Part shown: positions 1 to 6,784 of the stretch, piece after piece
Numbering within the stretch: the first letter of the stretch is position 1
How the letters are laid out: each line of letters opens with the position of its first letter
Source: DAOTXL01 sp034434895
Lineage (GTDB): Bacteria > Chloroflexota > Anaerolineae > JAAYZQ01
NCBI GenBank assembly: GCA_034434895.1
Contig: DAOTYI010000028.1
Location: forward strand, 1-21,608
Length of the DNA stretch: 21,608 nt
Direction: 5' to 3'
The notes under the pieces: generated by a model
What the model was told of the DNA's origin: nothing
Databases searched by the model: none
The model's input: the letters and a program-made list of their open reading frames with translations, nothing else
Program-made: the position numbers and the translations under genes

Positions 1-483
1 CCTGACCAACTGGATTTGGGGCGACCGACCCACATCGTCGCTGTTCGCTGGCTCACGCCCACAGGACAAGTTCGTCAAGCCCTGTATATTACGACCCTGC
101 TCGACCTGTCTCTGCTGGACATTGCCGACGTCTACGATGACCGCGGAGGAGCAGAAAATGAGATCGGCAGCGACAAGGTCGGCCTGAAAATCACCCACCG
201 GCGCAGTCAGCGGATGTTATCCCAGGAAGCGTTGGTACTGCTGGCTGACCTGGCTCACAATTTGTTGGCCTGGTTTCATCGGGATGTGTTGACAGCCTCT
301 CCTTTTGCTGGTTATGGCCCGAAGCGCATCATTTACCGGTTGCTGCATATCCCCGGTGAGCTAGTCTTCGATGGTGAGACTCTGGTTGAGGTTAGACTGA
401 AGGAGTCCCACTTCCTGGCAGAACCAGTGCTTGACTGTCTGACGCGCCTATGGGAGGACGATGAAACCTTGCCGCCAAGGTAG
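1..483 (+). CDS. IS4-type DDE transposase, C-terminal part (cut by window edge)
   Basis: The reading frame is open from base 1, so only about the last 160 residues are visible. The motif Y-x2-R-x3-E-x6-K is present, with Y at 133, R at 142, the catalytic E at 154-156 and K at 175. This is the YREK signature around the third catalytic acid of IS4-superfamily DDE transposases. A Leu-rich helix follows (LADLAHNLLAWFHRD), typical of the C-terminus of these proteins. The gene would catalyse cut-and-paste movement of its own element. The upstream D and D residues lie outside the window, so intactness cannot be judged. TTG at 16 is only an internal codon and not a start. Confidence 0.8.
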   Translation, partial: PDQLDLGRPTHIVAVRWLTPTGQVRQALYITTLLDLSLLDIADVYDDRGGAENEIGSDKVGLKITHRRSQRMLSQEALVLLADLAHNLLAWFHRDVLTASPFAGYGPKRIIYRLLHIPGELVFDGETLVEVRLKESHFLAEPVLDCLTRLWEDDETLPPR

Positions 484-684
484 ATGAACGGGGTGGAATA
501 GACCCCCCCGAATTTTGCACAAAAATCAGGTAAAAAGTTTTTGCATCAGGGAATAACATATCTGACATCTATCCACCTCTTTCCAAGACGCCAGGCAGTT
601 GTAGAGTTAAAAACGCAACCTGCGCACCTTGACTACCCTTTTCATCCAGAAACTATTGTACCACACTTCAGGGGCACGGACAAA
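484..684 (+). other. Non-coding gap: probable IS right end, then pyrD promoter region
   Basis: About 200 bases without a convincing gene. A C7 run is followed by the near-palindrome TTTTGCACAAAA near 514-525, a plausible terminal segment of the upstream insertion sequence. The exact end cannot be fixed without the left inverted repeat. The pyrD frame is open back to TTG 541, but the roughly 48 extra residues do not look like the family, so this stretch is treated as non-coding. Confidence 0.4.
629..659 (+). promoter_or_regulatory. Candidate sigma70-type promoter for pyrD
   Basis: TTGACT at 629-634 is followed after 17-19 bases by ACTATTGT (652-659). A start of transcription near 666 would give a short leader before the proposed TTG start at 685 and would exclude the TTG at 541. 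The -10 box is imperfect. Confidence 0.4.
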
Positions 685-1617
685 TTGGAGTCGGAAGCAC
701 TAAAGGTCAATCTGTGCGGCGTTCCCTTATCCAACCCGCTCATCCTGGCCAGCGGCATCCTGGGCACTGAAGCGGAGCTGCTGGCCCGCGTGGCCCGTTG
801 CGGGGCCGGGGCGGTGACGGCCAAATCGTGCAGCCTGCAACCGCGAGCCGGGCATCCCAACCCCACCGTCCTGGCCTGGGAGCACGGGTTGATCAACGCC
901 GTCGGCCTGGCCAACCCCGGCGTCGAGGCCGAAGTCGAAGAACTGAAGCGGGCCAAAGCTCTGCTCCGCCCTCTGGGTGTAGCCCTCATCGCCAGCATCT
1001 TTGCCGACTGCGTGGACAATTTCGCCCGTGTCGCCGCCCGCATCGCCGAGGCAGAACCGGACCTGCTGGAGGTCAATATCTCCTGCCCCAACGTCCATGA
1101 CGAGTTCGGCACCCCCTTCGCGGCCGATCCCCATGCCGCAGCAGAGGCGACGGCCGCGGTCAAAGAGGCGGTGGCCGGGCGGCTGCCGGTTTTGGTGAAA
1201 CTCTCGCCCAACGTGACCGATATCACGGCCGTCGGCCGGGCGGTGGAGAAGGCCGGGGCCGACGGCCTCACCGCCATCAACACTCTGACCGGCATGATCA
1301 TTGACCCTCACGCCCGGCGGCCGATCCTGGCCAATCGCACAGGGGGTCTGTCGGGGCCGGCCATCCGCCCCCTGGCAGTGCGCTGTGTCTATGACCTTTA
1401 TCAGGCGGTCAACATCCCCATCGTCGGCACCGGTGGAGTGAACAGCGGACGCGATGCCGTGGAGATGATCCTGGCCGGGGCGACGGCGGTGGGCGTCGGC
1501 TCGGCGGTGTATGGCGAAGGGCCGGAGGTGTTCCGGCGCATCGGCGTCGAGATGGCGGCGCTGATGGTCGAACTGGGCTACGAGAGTGTGGCCGATATGC
1601 GGGGGGCAGCACATTGA
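685..1617 (+). CDS. pyrD: Dihydroorotate dehydrogenase class 1B, catalytic subunit PyrD
   Basis: Oxidises dihydroorotate to orotate in pyrimidine synthesis, using FMN in a TIM barrel. It passes electrons to the PyrK subunit and then to NAD+. The N-terminus (VNLCGVPLSNPLILASG), the FMN-contacting AKSCSLQPRAGHPNP and GLANPG stretches, and the active-site loop NISCPN are all visible. The catalytic Cys of that loop is codon 1084-1086, and Cys rather than Ser there marks class 1. VLVKLSPNV and the C-terminal phosphate site GTGGVNSGRDA are also present. Start TTG 685 gives 310 residues, the normal length for the family. A weak AGGGG lies upstream, and no ATG fits. Its partner pyrK lies downstream, separated by a toxin-like gene pair. 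The class 1B assignment rests on sequence style plus the nearby pyrK. Confidence 0.93.
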   Translation: MESEALKVNLCGVPLSNPLILASGILGTEAELLARVARCGAGAVTAKSCSLQPRAGHPNPTVLAWEHGLINAVGLANPGVEAEVEELKRAKALLRPLGVALIASIFADCVDNFARVAARIAEAEPDLLEVNISCPNVHDEFGTPFAADPHAAAEATAAVKEAVAGRLPVLVKLSPNVTDITAVGRAVEKAGADGLTAINTLTGMIIDPHARRPILANRTGGLSGPAIRPLAVRCVYDLYQAVNIPIVGTGGVNSGRDAVEMILAGATAVGVGSAVYGEGPEVFRRIGVEMAALMVELGYESVADMRGAAH

Positions 1618-1642
1618 CAGGGGGTTGCTTTTCGAGTATACT
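1614..1642 (+). promoter_or_regulatory. Near-consensus sigma70-type promoter overlapping the pyrD stop
   Basis: TTGACA (1614-1619) and TATACT (1637-1642) are separated by exactly 17 bases. The TGA stop of pyrD (1615-1617) lies inside the -35 box. The predicted start near 1649 leaves about 24 bases of leader, with a GGTGAGG-like ribosome site (1659-1665) seven bases before the ATG at 1673. This would transcribe the small helical gene, the TumE-like gene and probably pyrK. Confidence 0.75.
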
Positions 1643-1672
1643 GATGATGATGTTTCGGGGTGAGGCCAAACT

Positions 1673-1969
1673 ATGACATTGGATGATCTTTTGTACGATA
1701 TCCATACTCTCGAAGACGAGATGCGGTCCTACGAACGGAAGTACGGCCTGCTATCCGAGATTTTTTACGAATCGTACATCGGGGGCGAAGAGCCGCCCGA
1801 CGATGCCTGGGTGCGGGACTGGACAGCCTGGGCTTCGGCATATCAAACCTGGTTGCGCCTGCGCGATCAATATGCTGCTGCGATCCAGGCCTTGCGCCTT
1901 GAAACCATTCCCTTTGCCCAGGTGGTCGAAAAAACAGCCCGTCATGACCCCATTTCAGTCCCTGCGTGA
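1673..1969 (+). CDS. Small helical protein, putative antitoxin partner of the TumE-like gene
   Basis: 98 residues, acidic and probably all helical. The N-terminal heptad-like stretch (LDDLLYDIHTLEDEMRSYER) suggests a coiled coil, and the middle is rich in Trp/Tyr (WVRDWTAWASAYQTWLRLRD). No helix-turn-helix, ribbon-helix-helix or AbrB fold can be recognised, so it does not look like the Xre-type TumA antitoxin known for TumE. ATG 1673 has a good ribosome site at 1659-1665. The gene overlaps the toxin-like gene by 26 bases, the compact order antitoxin then toxin. The antitoxin role is inferred only from this arrangement. Confidence 0.6.
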   Translation: MTLDDLLYDIHTLEDEMRSYERKYGLLSEIFYESYIGGEEPPDDAWVRDWTAWASAYQTWLRLRDQYAAAIQALRLETIPFAQVVEKTARHDPISVPA

Positions 1970-2369
1970 ATATGAGCAGTTCATCTACACACTTCCCCAA
2001 CGATTTGCCGGCATCAGGCAGTCCACGCTGGTCATGATCCGACGAGGACGACACTTTGCCGAGTTGACCGGAGAGCTATTCTTTGACAGCGGTCACCACC
2101 TGGCTGTTTATGAACGCCTGACCTGGACTGCCGGTTCACTAACCATCGAGGGCTACAGCTACGAGGTTTGGCTAGGCAACACCAAGCTTTTCTGGTACGA
2201 TTCGCAACCCCACCCTAACGATCCTACACTGGCAAGCACCGAGCCCCACCACAAGCACATCCCCCCGGACATCAAGCACCATCGTGTCCCCGCCCCTGAT
2301 CTGAGCTTCATCCAGCCCAATCTGCCGGTTTTGATCGCCGAAGTGAAAGCTCTGGCTTCTGTCCCATGA
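1944..2369 (+). CDS. TumE-like (DUF6516) toxin-family protein
   Basis: 141 residues in a different frame from the preceding gene. The C-terminal half carries the DUF6516/TumE hallmarks: an aromatic core YEVWLG-x4-FWYDSQPHP, then the His cluster PHHKH and a trailing PDLSF segment. TumE proteins are toxins of a two-gene toxin-antitoxin system. The catalytic chemistry of this protein cannot be told from sequence. The start ATG 1944 lies within the upstream gene and has only a distant AGGTGG, so translation is probably coupled. The stop overlaps the pyrK start (ATGA at 2366-2369), tying a toxin-like gene to a pyrimidine gene. Alternative: a domesticated, non-toxic DUF6516 protein. Confidence 0.7.
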   Translation: MTPFQSLREYEQFIYTLPQRFAGIRQSTLVMIRRGRHFAELTGELFFDSGHHLAVYERLTWTAGSLTIEGYSYEVWLGNTKLFWYDSQPHPNDPTLASTEPHHKHIPPDIKHHRVPAPDLSFIQPNLPVLIAEVKALASVP

Positions 2370-3190
2370 TTCCCAGCCTGCCTGGCGTTGCCCACATCAC
2401 AGCCACCAGCCAGGAAAGCCCCCAGGTGCGGACTCTGGTGCTGGACCTGCATCTGGAGGCCGAGCCGGGCCAGTTTGTCATGGCCTGGCTGCCGGGCGTG
2501 AATGAAAAACCGTTCAGCCTGGTCCGCGCCGACCCGGTGACGCTGACCATCGCCCGCGTCGGCCCCTTCAGCGCCGCCCTCCACACTCTACAGGTCGGCG
2601 ACCGGCTGTGGATCCGTGGCCCTCTCGGCCGACCCTTCACCCTGCCAGACAGCAAGAAGGAAGAAAGAGGAAGCAAGAAACAGGAAGCTGGGATCTTGCA
2701 TCCTATCCCCTGTATCTTGCTCATCGGCGGCGGCTATGGCGTGGCTCCCCTGCATTTTCTGGCGGAGCGTGCCCTGACCGCCGGCTGGGGGGTGAGCGTG
2801 GTCATCGGCGCCCGGACGGCGGAGGGGGTGATCCTGGCGGACCGGTTCACAGCCCTGGGCGCGCAGGTGGTCGTCGCCACCGACGACGGTTCGCTGGGAC
2901 TGCGGGGCCTGGCGACCGACGCCGCCGCCCGCTTGCTGGACCAGGGCAAGTATGCCGGGCTGTACGCCTGTGGCCCGGAGCCGATGCTTGAGGCCGTAGA
3001 AGCCCTGGCCCGCGTCCACCATCTGCCCGCCCAACTGAGCTACGAAGGTCTGATGCGCTGCGGCTTTGGGGTGTGTGGCTCCTGCGCGCGAGGGGGCTGG
3101 CTGGTGTGCCGGGATGGGCCGGTCAGGCAGGTGGTGGATAGCACGCCGCATCCCTGTGCCCCAGTCAATGACCAACAACCGCACCAATAA
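2366..3190 (+). CDS. pyrK: Dihydroorotate dehydrogenase B electron-transfer subunit PyrK
   Basis: FAD- and 2Fe-2S-containing subunit that carries electrons from PyrD to NAD+. 274 residues. The N-terminal ferredoxin-reductase-type FAD barrel contains EKPFSLVRA (residues 47-55), the archaeal-style EKP variant. The NAD-binding domain begins at LLIGGGYGVAPL (118-129) and includes ACGPEPML (201-208). The C-terminal cluster ligands are Cys 232, 237, 240 and 248, with a short seven-residue spacer before the last Cys. Residues 95-115 are an unusual Lys/Glu-rich insert exactly at the FAD/NAD domain junction. ATG 2366 overlaps the stop of the TumE-like gene, so the two are translationally coupled. Confidence 0.9.
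   Translation: MIPSLPGVAHITATSQESPQVRTLVLDLHLEAEPGQFVMAWLPGVNEKPFSLVRADPVTLTIARVGPFSAALHTLQVGDRLWIRGPLGRPFTLPDSKKEERGSKKQEAGILHPIPCILLIGGGYGVAPLHFLAERALTAGWGVSVVIGARTAEGVILADRFTALGAQVVVATDDGSLGLRGLATDAAARLLDQGKYAGLYACGPEPMLEAVEALARVHHLPAQLSYEGLMRCGFGVCGSCARGGWLVCRDGPVRQVVDSTPHPCAPVNDQQPHQ
2648..2710 (+). repeat. Purine-rich in-frame micro-insert inside pyrK
   Basis: An A/G-rich stretch (2648-2690) is followed by two CTTGCAT/CTTGC-like words (ATCTTGCATCC near 2693 and GTATCTTGC near 2711). It encodes the Lys/Glu/Gln-rich linker of PyrK residues 95-115, and its base composition differs sharply from the flanking GC-rich codons. It looks like a small dispersed repeat captured in frame. Its status as a repeat family cannot be proven from one window. 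Confidence 0.45.
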
Positions 3191-3213
3191 ATCAGCATGG
3201 AGGTTCTACGACG

Positions 3214-4728
3214 ATGAGATTTCCACGAGCCAGCGGCGTGCTGATGCACCCCACCTCGCTCCCCGGCCGGTTTGGCATCGGCGACCTGGGCGAGGAAGCC
3301 CGCCGCTTCATTGATTTTCTGGCCCTGGCCGGGCAGAGCTATTGGCAGATACTCCCCCTCAGCCCCACCGGCTATGGCGATTCTCCTTATCAGGGGTTGT
3401 CTGCGTTTGCCGGCAACCCGCTGCTGATCAGCCCGGAAAAGCTGGTCGAGATCGGCCACCTGTCGCCGGCCGATCTGGACGATGTGCCCGCTTTTCCTGC
3501 CGACCGGGTGGATTTTGGTCCGGTGATCCGCTACAAAATGGCCTTGCTAGACCGGGCGTTTGACCGTTTCCGCCGCCAGGCCCCTGCCGACCAGCAGGCC
3601 GAGTTTGCCCTCTTTTGCCGCCAACAGGCTTCCTGGCTCGACGATTTCGCCCTGTTCATGGCCCTGAAAGAAGCCCACGGCCTCCGCCCCTGGCATGAGT
3701 GGGACCCCGGTGCGGCCACCCGTGAACCTCAGGCGTTGGCCCACTGGCGCGATTCCCTGGCCGACCAGGTCGAAAGTCAAAAGTATCGCCAGTGGCAGTT
3801 TTTCCGCCAGTGGCTGGCCGTCAAACGGTATGCCAACGAGCGAGGCATCCGCCTCATCGGCGACATCCCCATCTTTGTCGCCCTGGACAGCACCGATGTC
3901 TGGGCCAATCCCCACCTGTTCCATCTGGACGAGAAGCTCCGACCGACGGTTGTCTCCGGTGTGCCGCCCGACTATTTCAGCCAAACGGGGCAACTGTGGG
4001 GGCATCCCCTGTACCGCTGGGAGGTTATGGCCCAGGATGGGTACGCCTGGTGGATCGAACGCTTCCGCATGGCTTTCACCCAGGCCGATGTGGTGCGGAT
4101 TGACCATTTTCGCGGCTTTTACAACTATTGGGAAGTGCCGGGCGGAGCGGAGACGGCGATTGAGGGGCGCTGGCTGTACGGCCCTGGCGCCGACCTGTTC
4201 CACGCCGTCACCGCCGCCCTGGGCCAGGTGGCCATCATTGCCGAAGACCTGGGCGACTTTGACCAGGAATCGCGTGCCGGCGTGGATGCCTTGCAGGCCG
4301 AATTCGGCTACCCCGGCATGAAGGTCTTGCAATTTGCCTTTTCCTCCGGCCCGGACAACCCGTTCCTGCCCCACAACTTTTCCTCGCCCAACTGGGTGGT
4401 CTATACCGGCACCCACGACAACGACACGGCGGCAGGCTGGTACCAGACCACCTCGACCGAACAGGAACGCGACTATGCCCGCAGGTACCTGGGCCGCGAT
4501 GGATCGGACATTGCCTGGGACCTGATCCGGCTGGCCTGGTCCTCGGTGGGCAACACGGCCATGACCACCACCCAGGACCTGCTGAGCCTGGGACACCAGG
4601 CGCGGATGAACACGCCCAGCACCGTCGGCCCGCCCAACTGGTGCTGGCGGCTGTTGCCTGGAGCGTTGACCGACGACGTTGCCCGGCGGCTCCTGGAGCT
4701 GACGACGATCTACGGCCGGCGGCCTTGA
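3214..4728 (+). CDS. malQ: 4-alpha-glucanotransferase (amylomaltase, GH77)
   Basis: Transfers alpha-1,4-glucan segments between oligosaccharides in maltodextrin and glycogen metabolism; cytoplasmic. 504 residues, the size of compact bacterial amylomaltases. The N-terminus GVLMHPTSLPGRFGIGDLG and the region around SPTGYGDSPYQ are diagnostic. The nucleophile is Asp297 (VRIDHFRGF), the acid/base is Glu344 (IAEDLG), and the transition-state stabiliser is Asp402 (YTGTHDND). These align with D293, E340 and D395 of the Thermus enzyme. ATG 3214 has GGAGG at 3199-3203. It follows pyrK by 23 bases and precedes the EamA gene by three, so all may share a transcript. Confidence 0.96.
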   Translation: MRFPRASGVLMHPTSLPGRFGIGDLGEEARRFIDFLALAGQSYWQILPLSPTGYGDSPYQGLSAFAGNPLLISPEKLVEIGHLSPADLDDVPAFPADRVDFGPVIRYKMALLDRAFDRFRRQAPADQQAEFALFCRQQASWLDDFALFMALKEAHGLRPWHEWDPGAATREPQALAHWRDSLADQVESQKYRQWQFFRQWLAVKRYANERGIRLIGDIPIFVALDSTDVWANPHLFHLDEKLRPTVVSGVPPDYFSQTGQLWGHPLYRWEVMAQDGYAWWIERFRMAFTQADVVRIDHFRGFYNYWEVPGGAETAIEGRWLYGPGADLFHAVTAALGQVAIIAEDLGDFDQESRAGVDALQAEFGYPGMKVLQFAFSSGPDNPFLPHNFSSPNWVVYTGTHDNDTAAGWYQTTSTEQERDYARRYLGRDGSDIAWDLIRLAWSSVGNTAMTTTQDLLSLGHQARMNTPSTVGPPNWCWRLLPGALTDDVARRLLELTTIYGRRP

Positions 4729-4731
4729 GCG

Positions 4732-5607
4732 GTGGGCAAACGGGCTTCTGGCTTCCTCCTGGTCCTGGGCGCAGCGGCCCTGTGGTCCACATCGGGGCTG
4801 TTCATCCGCCGGACGGTGGCCGGTAGCGGTCTGTCGGCGCTCTCGCTGGCCTTCTGGCGCGATCTGGCCACCTTCCTGTGCCTGCTGCTCGGCCTGATCC
4901 TGGCCCGGCCCCGCTGGTTGCGCGTCGAGCGGCGTGACCTGCCCTGGCTGGCGGCCCTCGGCATGCTGGGAGTGGGCACCTTTCATGTGCTGTGGAATCT
5001 GTCCATCCTGCAGATCGGCTATGGGGTGGCCACCATTCTGCTCTACTCGGCACCGGCCTTTGTCACCATCATGGCCCGCCTTCTGTGGAGAGAACCACTG
5101 ACCCGTTTCAAACTGCTGGCCGTGGCCCTGACCCTGATCGGGTGCGTCCTGGTGGCAGGCAAGGAGGAACTGGCCGGCGTGGGCCTGACGGCCGGAGGGC
5201 TGTTCCTGGGCCTGAGTGCGGCCCTGGCCTATGGCAGCTTTAGCCTGTTCGGGCGGCAGGTGGCCCGCCGCTACCCTCCCTGGACGGTGCTGACCTATGG
5301 CTTTGGCTTCGGGGCGCTGGCCCTGTTTCCCTTTCAGTTCCGCACCGCCCCTCCCTGGCCACCGACCCCCGCTGCCTGGGGCTGGTTTGCCGGCCTGGTG
5401 CTGGTGGCCACCATCATCCCTTTTGGCGCGTATGTGGCAGGCTTGCGGCGGCTGCCGGTGAGCGTGGCTACCATTCTGGCAACCTCCGAAGTGCTCTTTG
5501 GTCCCCTCATCGGCTACCTGGTCTTTGGCGAACAGTTGGGGGGCTGGCAGATGGCAGGGGGAGTGCTGGTCGCAAGCGGGGTGCTGCTCATCGCCCTGCG
5601 CTCCTGA
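4732..5607 (+). CDS. EamA-family (DMT superfamily) membrane transporter
   Basis: 291 residues forming about ten hydrophobic helices in two repeated EamA halves. The first half begins LLVLGAALWSTSGLFIRRTV and the second begins at the LGLSAALAYGSFSLFGRQVA segment. The conserved EamA feature of a proline/glutamate-containing late helix is seen in ATSEVLFGPLIGYLVFGEQL. These proteins usually export or exchange amino acids, nucleobases or other small metabolites; the substrate cannot be predicted. The GTG start at 4732 lies three bases after the malQ stop, which indicates co-transcription and explains the lack of a separate strong ribosome site. Confidence 0.88.
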   Translation: MGKRASGFLLVLGAAALWSTSGLFIRRTVAGSGLSALSLAFWRDLATFLCLLLGLILARPRWLRVERRDLPWLAALGMLGVGTFHVLWNLSILQIGYGVATILLYSAPAFVTIMARLLWREPLTRFKLLAVALTLIGCVLVAGKEELAGVGLTAGGLFLGLSAALAYGSFSLFGRQVARRYPPWTVLTYGFGFGALALFPFQFRTAPPWPPTPAAWGWFAGLVLVATIIPFGAYVAGLRRLPVSVATILATSEVLFGPLIGYLVFGEQLGGWQMAGGVLVASGVLLIALRS

Positions 5608-5620
5608 CCCCCCTGTCCTT

Positions 5621-5649
5621 TTGCCAAATCGGCCGGCCTGTGCTATAAT
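5621..5649 (+). promoter_or_regulatory. Sigma70-type promoter of the tRNA-Arg gene
   Basis: TTGCCA (5621-5626), a 17-base spacer and a perfect TATAAT (5644-5649). Transcription would start near 5656, about 50 bases before the mature tRNA. Confidence 0.7.
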
Positions 5650-5706
5650 ATCAACAACCGACGACGAAAGGCTAATTTGTCCTTTGTCTTTGGTCAAGAT
5701 GTCCCG

Positions 5707-5778
5707 GCCCCCGTAGCTCAGAGGATAGAGCAGCGGCCTCCGGAGCCGTGTGCGGGCGTTCGAGTCGCCCCGGGGGTA
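5707..5778 (+). tRNA. tRNA-Arg (anticodon CCG)
   Basis: A full cloverleaf can be folded by eye. The acceptor strands are 5707-5713 and 5771-5777 (G1-U72 wobble, the rest Watson-Crick). The D stem is GCTC/GAGC (5716-5719/5728-5731). The anticodon stem is 5733-5737/5745-5749 with CCG at 5740-5742. The T stem is GGGCG/CGCCC around TTCGAGT (5759-5765). The discriminator base is A5778. CCA is not encoded, so it must be added enzymatically. It reads the CGG arginine codon. Confidence 0.95.
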
Positions 5779-5796
5779 TTCTACGCAACGCCGCAT

Positions 5797-5830
5797 GGGG
5801 AACACCGGCCTTGAGTGTTCCCCTTCTTGG
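5797..5830 (+). terminator. Hairpin terminator after tRNA-Arg
   Basis: A perfect nine-pair stem GGGGAACAC/GTGTTCCCC (5797-5805/5815-5823) with a nine-base loop, followed by TTCTT. The T-tract is weak, but position and stem strength fit a Rho-independent terminator. Confidence 0.6.
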
Positions 5831-6087
5831 ACCTGCTCCCCCCTGGCCTGGCCAAGGGAGCTCAGCCCACTGTGATCGAGTATAGCACACTCGCTGCAAA
5901 AGGTGCGGCTTTCCGGTCAGTGCTCACGACAGCCATGTCCGGAAAAGGGCGGACAGACCCCCATGTTCTGCCGGTCAGGCATCACGGTTGAGGAGCCTGG
6001 CGCCAGCCCTCACCGCACCTGCATGCCCAGGCGATTTGCACTTCGTCCTCCCCATATGGCATACTAGGCGTATGACTGGTATGCTAT
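5831..6087 (+). other. Gap without a gene, with small dyads
   Basis: No convincing coding frame. It holds short inverted repeats: CTCCC/GGGAG (5836-5840/5856-5860), CGAGT/ACTCG (5877-5881/5889-5893) and TTTCCGG/CCGGAAA (5910-5916/5939-5945). The AT-rich dyad listed separately begins at 6053. This is probably eroded sequence upstream of the broken ATPase gene. Confidence 0.4.
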
Positions 6088-6090
6088 ATG
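6053..6090. promoter_or_regulatory. AT-rich inverted repeat, possible operator/promoter
   Basis: CATATGGCATAC (6053-6064) and GTATGCTATATG (6079-6090) are inverted repeats matching at 11 of 12 positions. A second, nested dyad CATAC-N5-GTATG spans 6060-6074. This AT-rich island stands out in GC-rich DNA directly before the pseudogene remnant. Confidence 0.4.
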
Positions 6091-6780
6091 ACCAGGAAGG
6101 GGACTGTCACACTGGACTACATCTACGTCGTGGCCGGTTCCATGCTCAGCCTGATGGAACGGCTGTTCCTGGGAGCCGAATCGCCCCTGTTCGTCCATTT
6201 CCAACTGGAGATTCCAACATCTATGCGACCACCATGCGGGTGCTGGAGATGGCAGCGCAGGAGGCCTTTGTGCTGGAAACCCTGGACACCACCGGCCGCA
6301 TCTACAATCTGTGCCGCTACGAGCTGGAGATCTCGCTGCAGCGGGCGTGGGGCGAGACCATGCCTCAAGCCGTGCTGCGCGTGCTGGCCGGCAGCCCAGA
6401 AGGGCCGAGCCTGATCGAGGTGGCCCGCGCCAGGCCACAACCGAGCTGGAACTGGCCAAGGAGAGCCAGGTGTGCGAGCTTTGGGGAGTCGGTGCGCACC
6501 ACCTCGCTGTAGTTGCGCGGGCTTTTGCCTGCCCGCTCGATCCGCCCGCACAGGCCCACCAGGGCCGAGATGAGGGCGACATATAGGCGGGCGCTGCCCG
6601 AATCCGGCTCGGGCTGGGCCGTCCACCATGCGTTGTTCGCCAGAGCCGGGTTCACCGAAGCGGCACAGGCAGAGGCCCGGACCCATGAAGTGATGCTGGT
6701 GGATCTGGCCATGCTGGATGAGGGTTTGAGCAGGTGGGGTTCCATTCCAGACATGCTGAAACGTGAAGAGCCAGGAGGTT
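6088..6780 (+). pseudogene. Decayed AAA ATPase (ATPase_2/DUF234-type)
   Basis: Three separated pieces resemble one family of archaeal-style P-loop ATPases with a C-terminal DUF234 nuclease-like domain. Around 6112-6180 (frame 1), VVAGSMLSLMERLFLGAESP matches the family's sensor-1 region of type 'CGS..sMmE..l..kaPLyGR'. Around 6280-6430 (frame 3), YELEISLQRAWGETMPQAVL and the following residues resemble the 'ReP..Y..iL.aiA.G...l.eIA' segment. Around 6620-6740, HHALFARAGFTEAAQAEAR and VMLVDLAMLDEGL match the C-terminal end of DUF234. The Walker A part is missing, there is a frameshift near 6210, and TAG at 6510-6512 interrupts the frame. The assignment rests on memory of the family pattern. Confidence 0.5.
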
Positions 6781-6784
6781 TCAA

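Noticed and set aside
541..684. N-terminal extension of PyrD from TTG 541
   Set aside because: The 48 extra residues are unlike the family, and the 685 start gives the normal 310-residue length and follows a candidate promoter.
3547..5805. Long minus-strand frame of 752 codons opposite malQ and the EamA gene
   Set aside because: It is a shadow of GC-rich coding DNA. Its composition is Gly/Gln/Arg/His-rich with no recognisable domain, and it lies opposite two clear genes.
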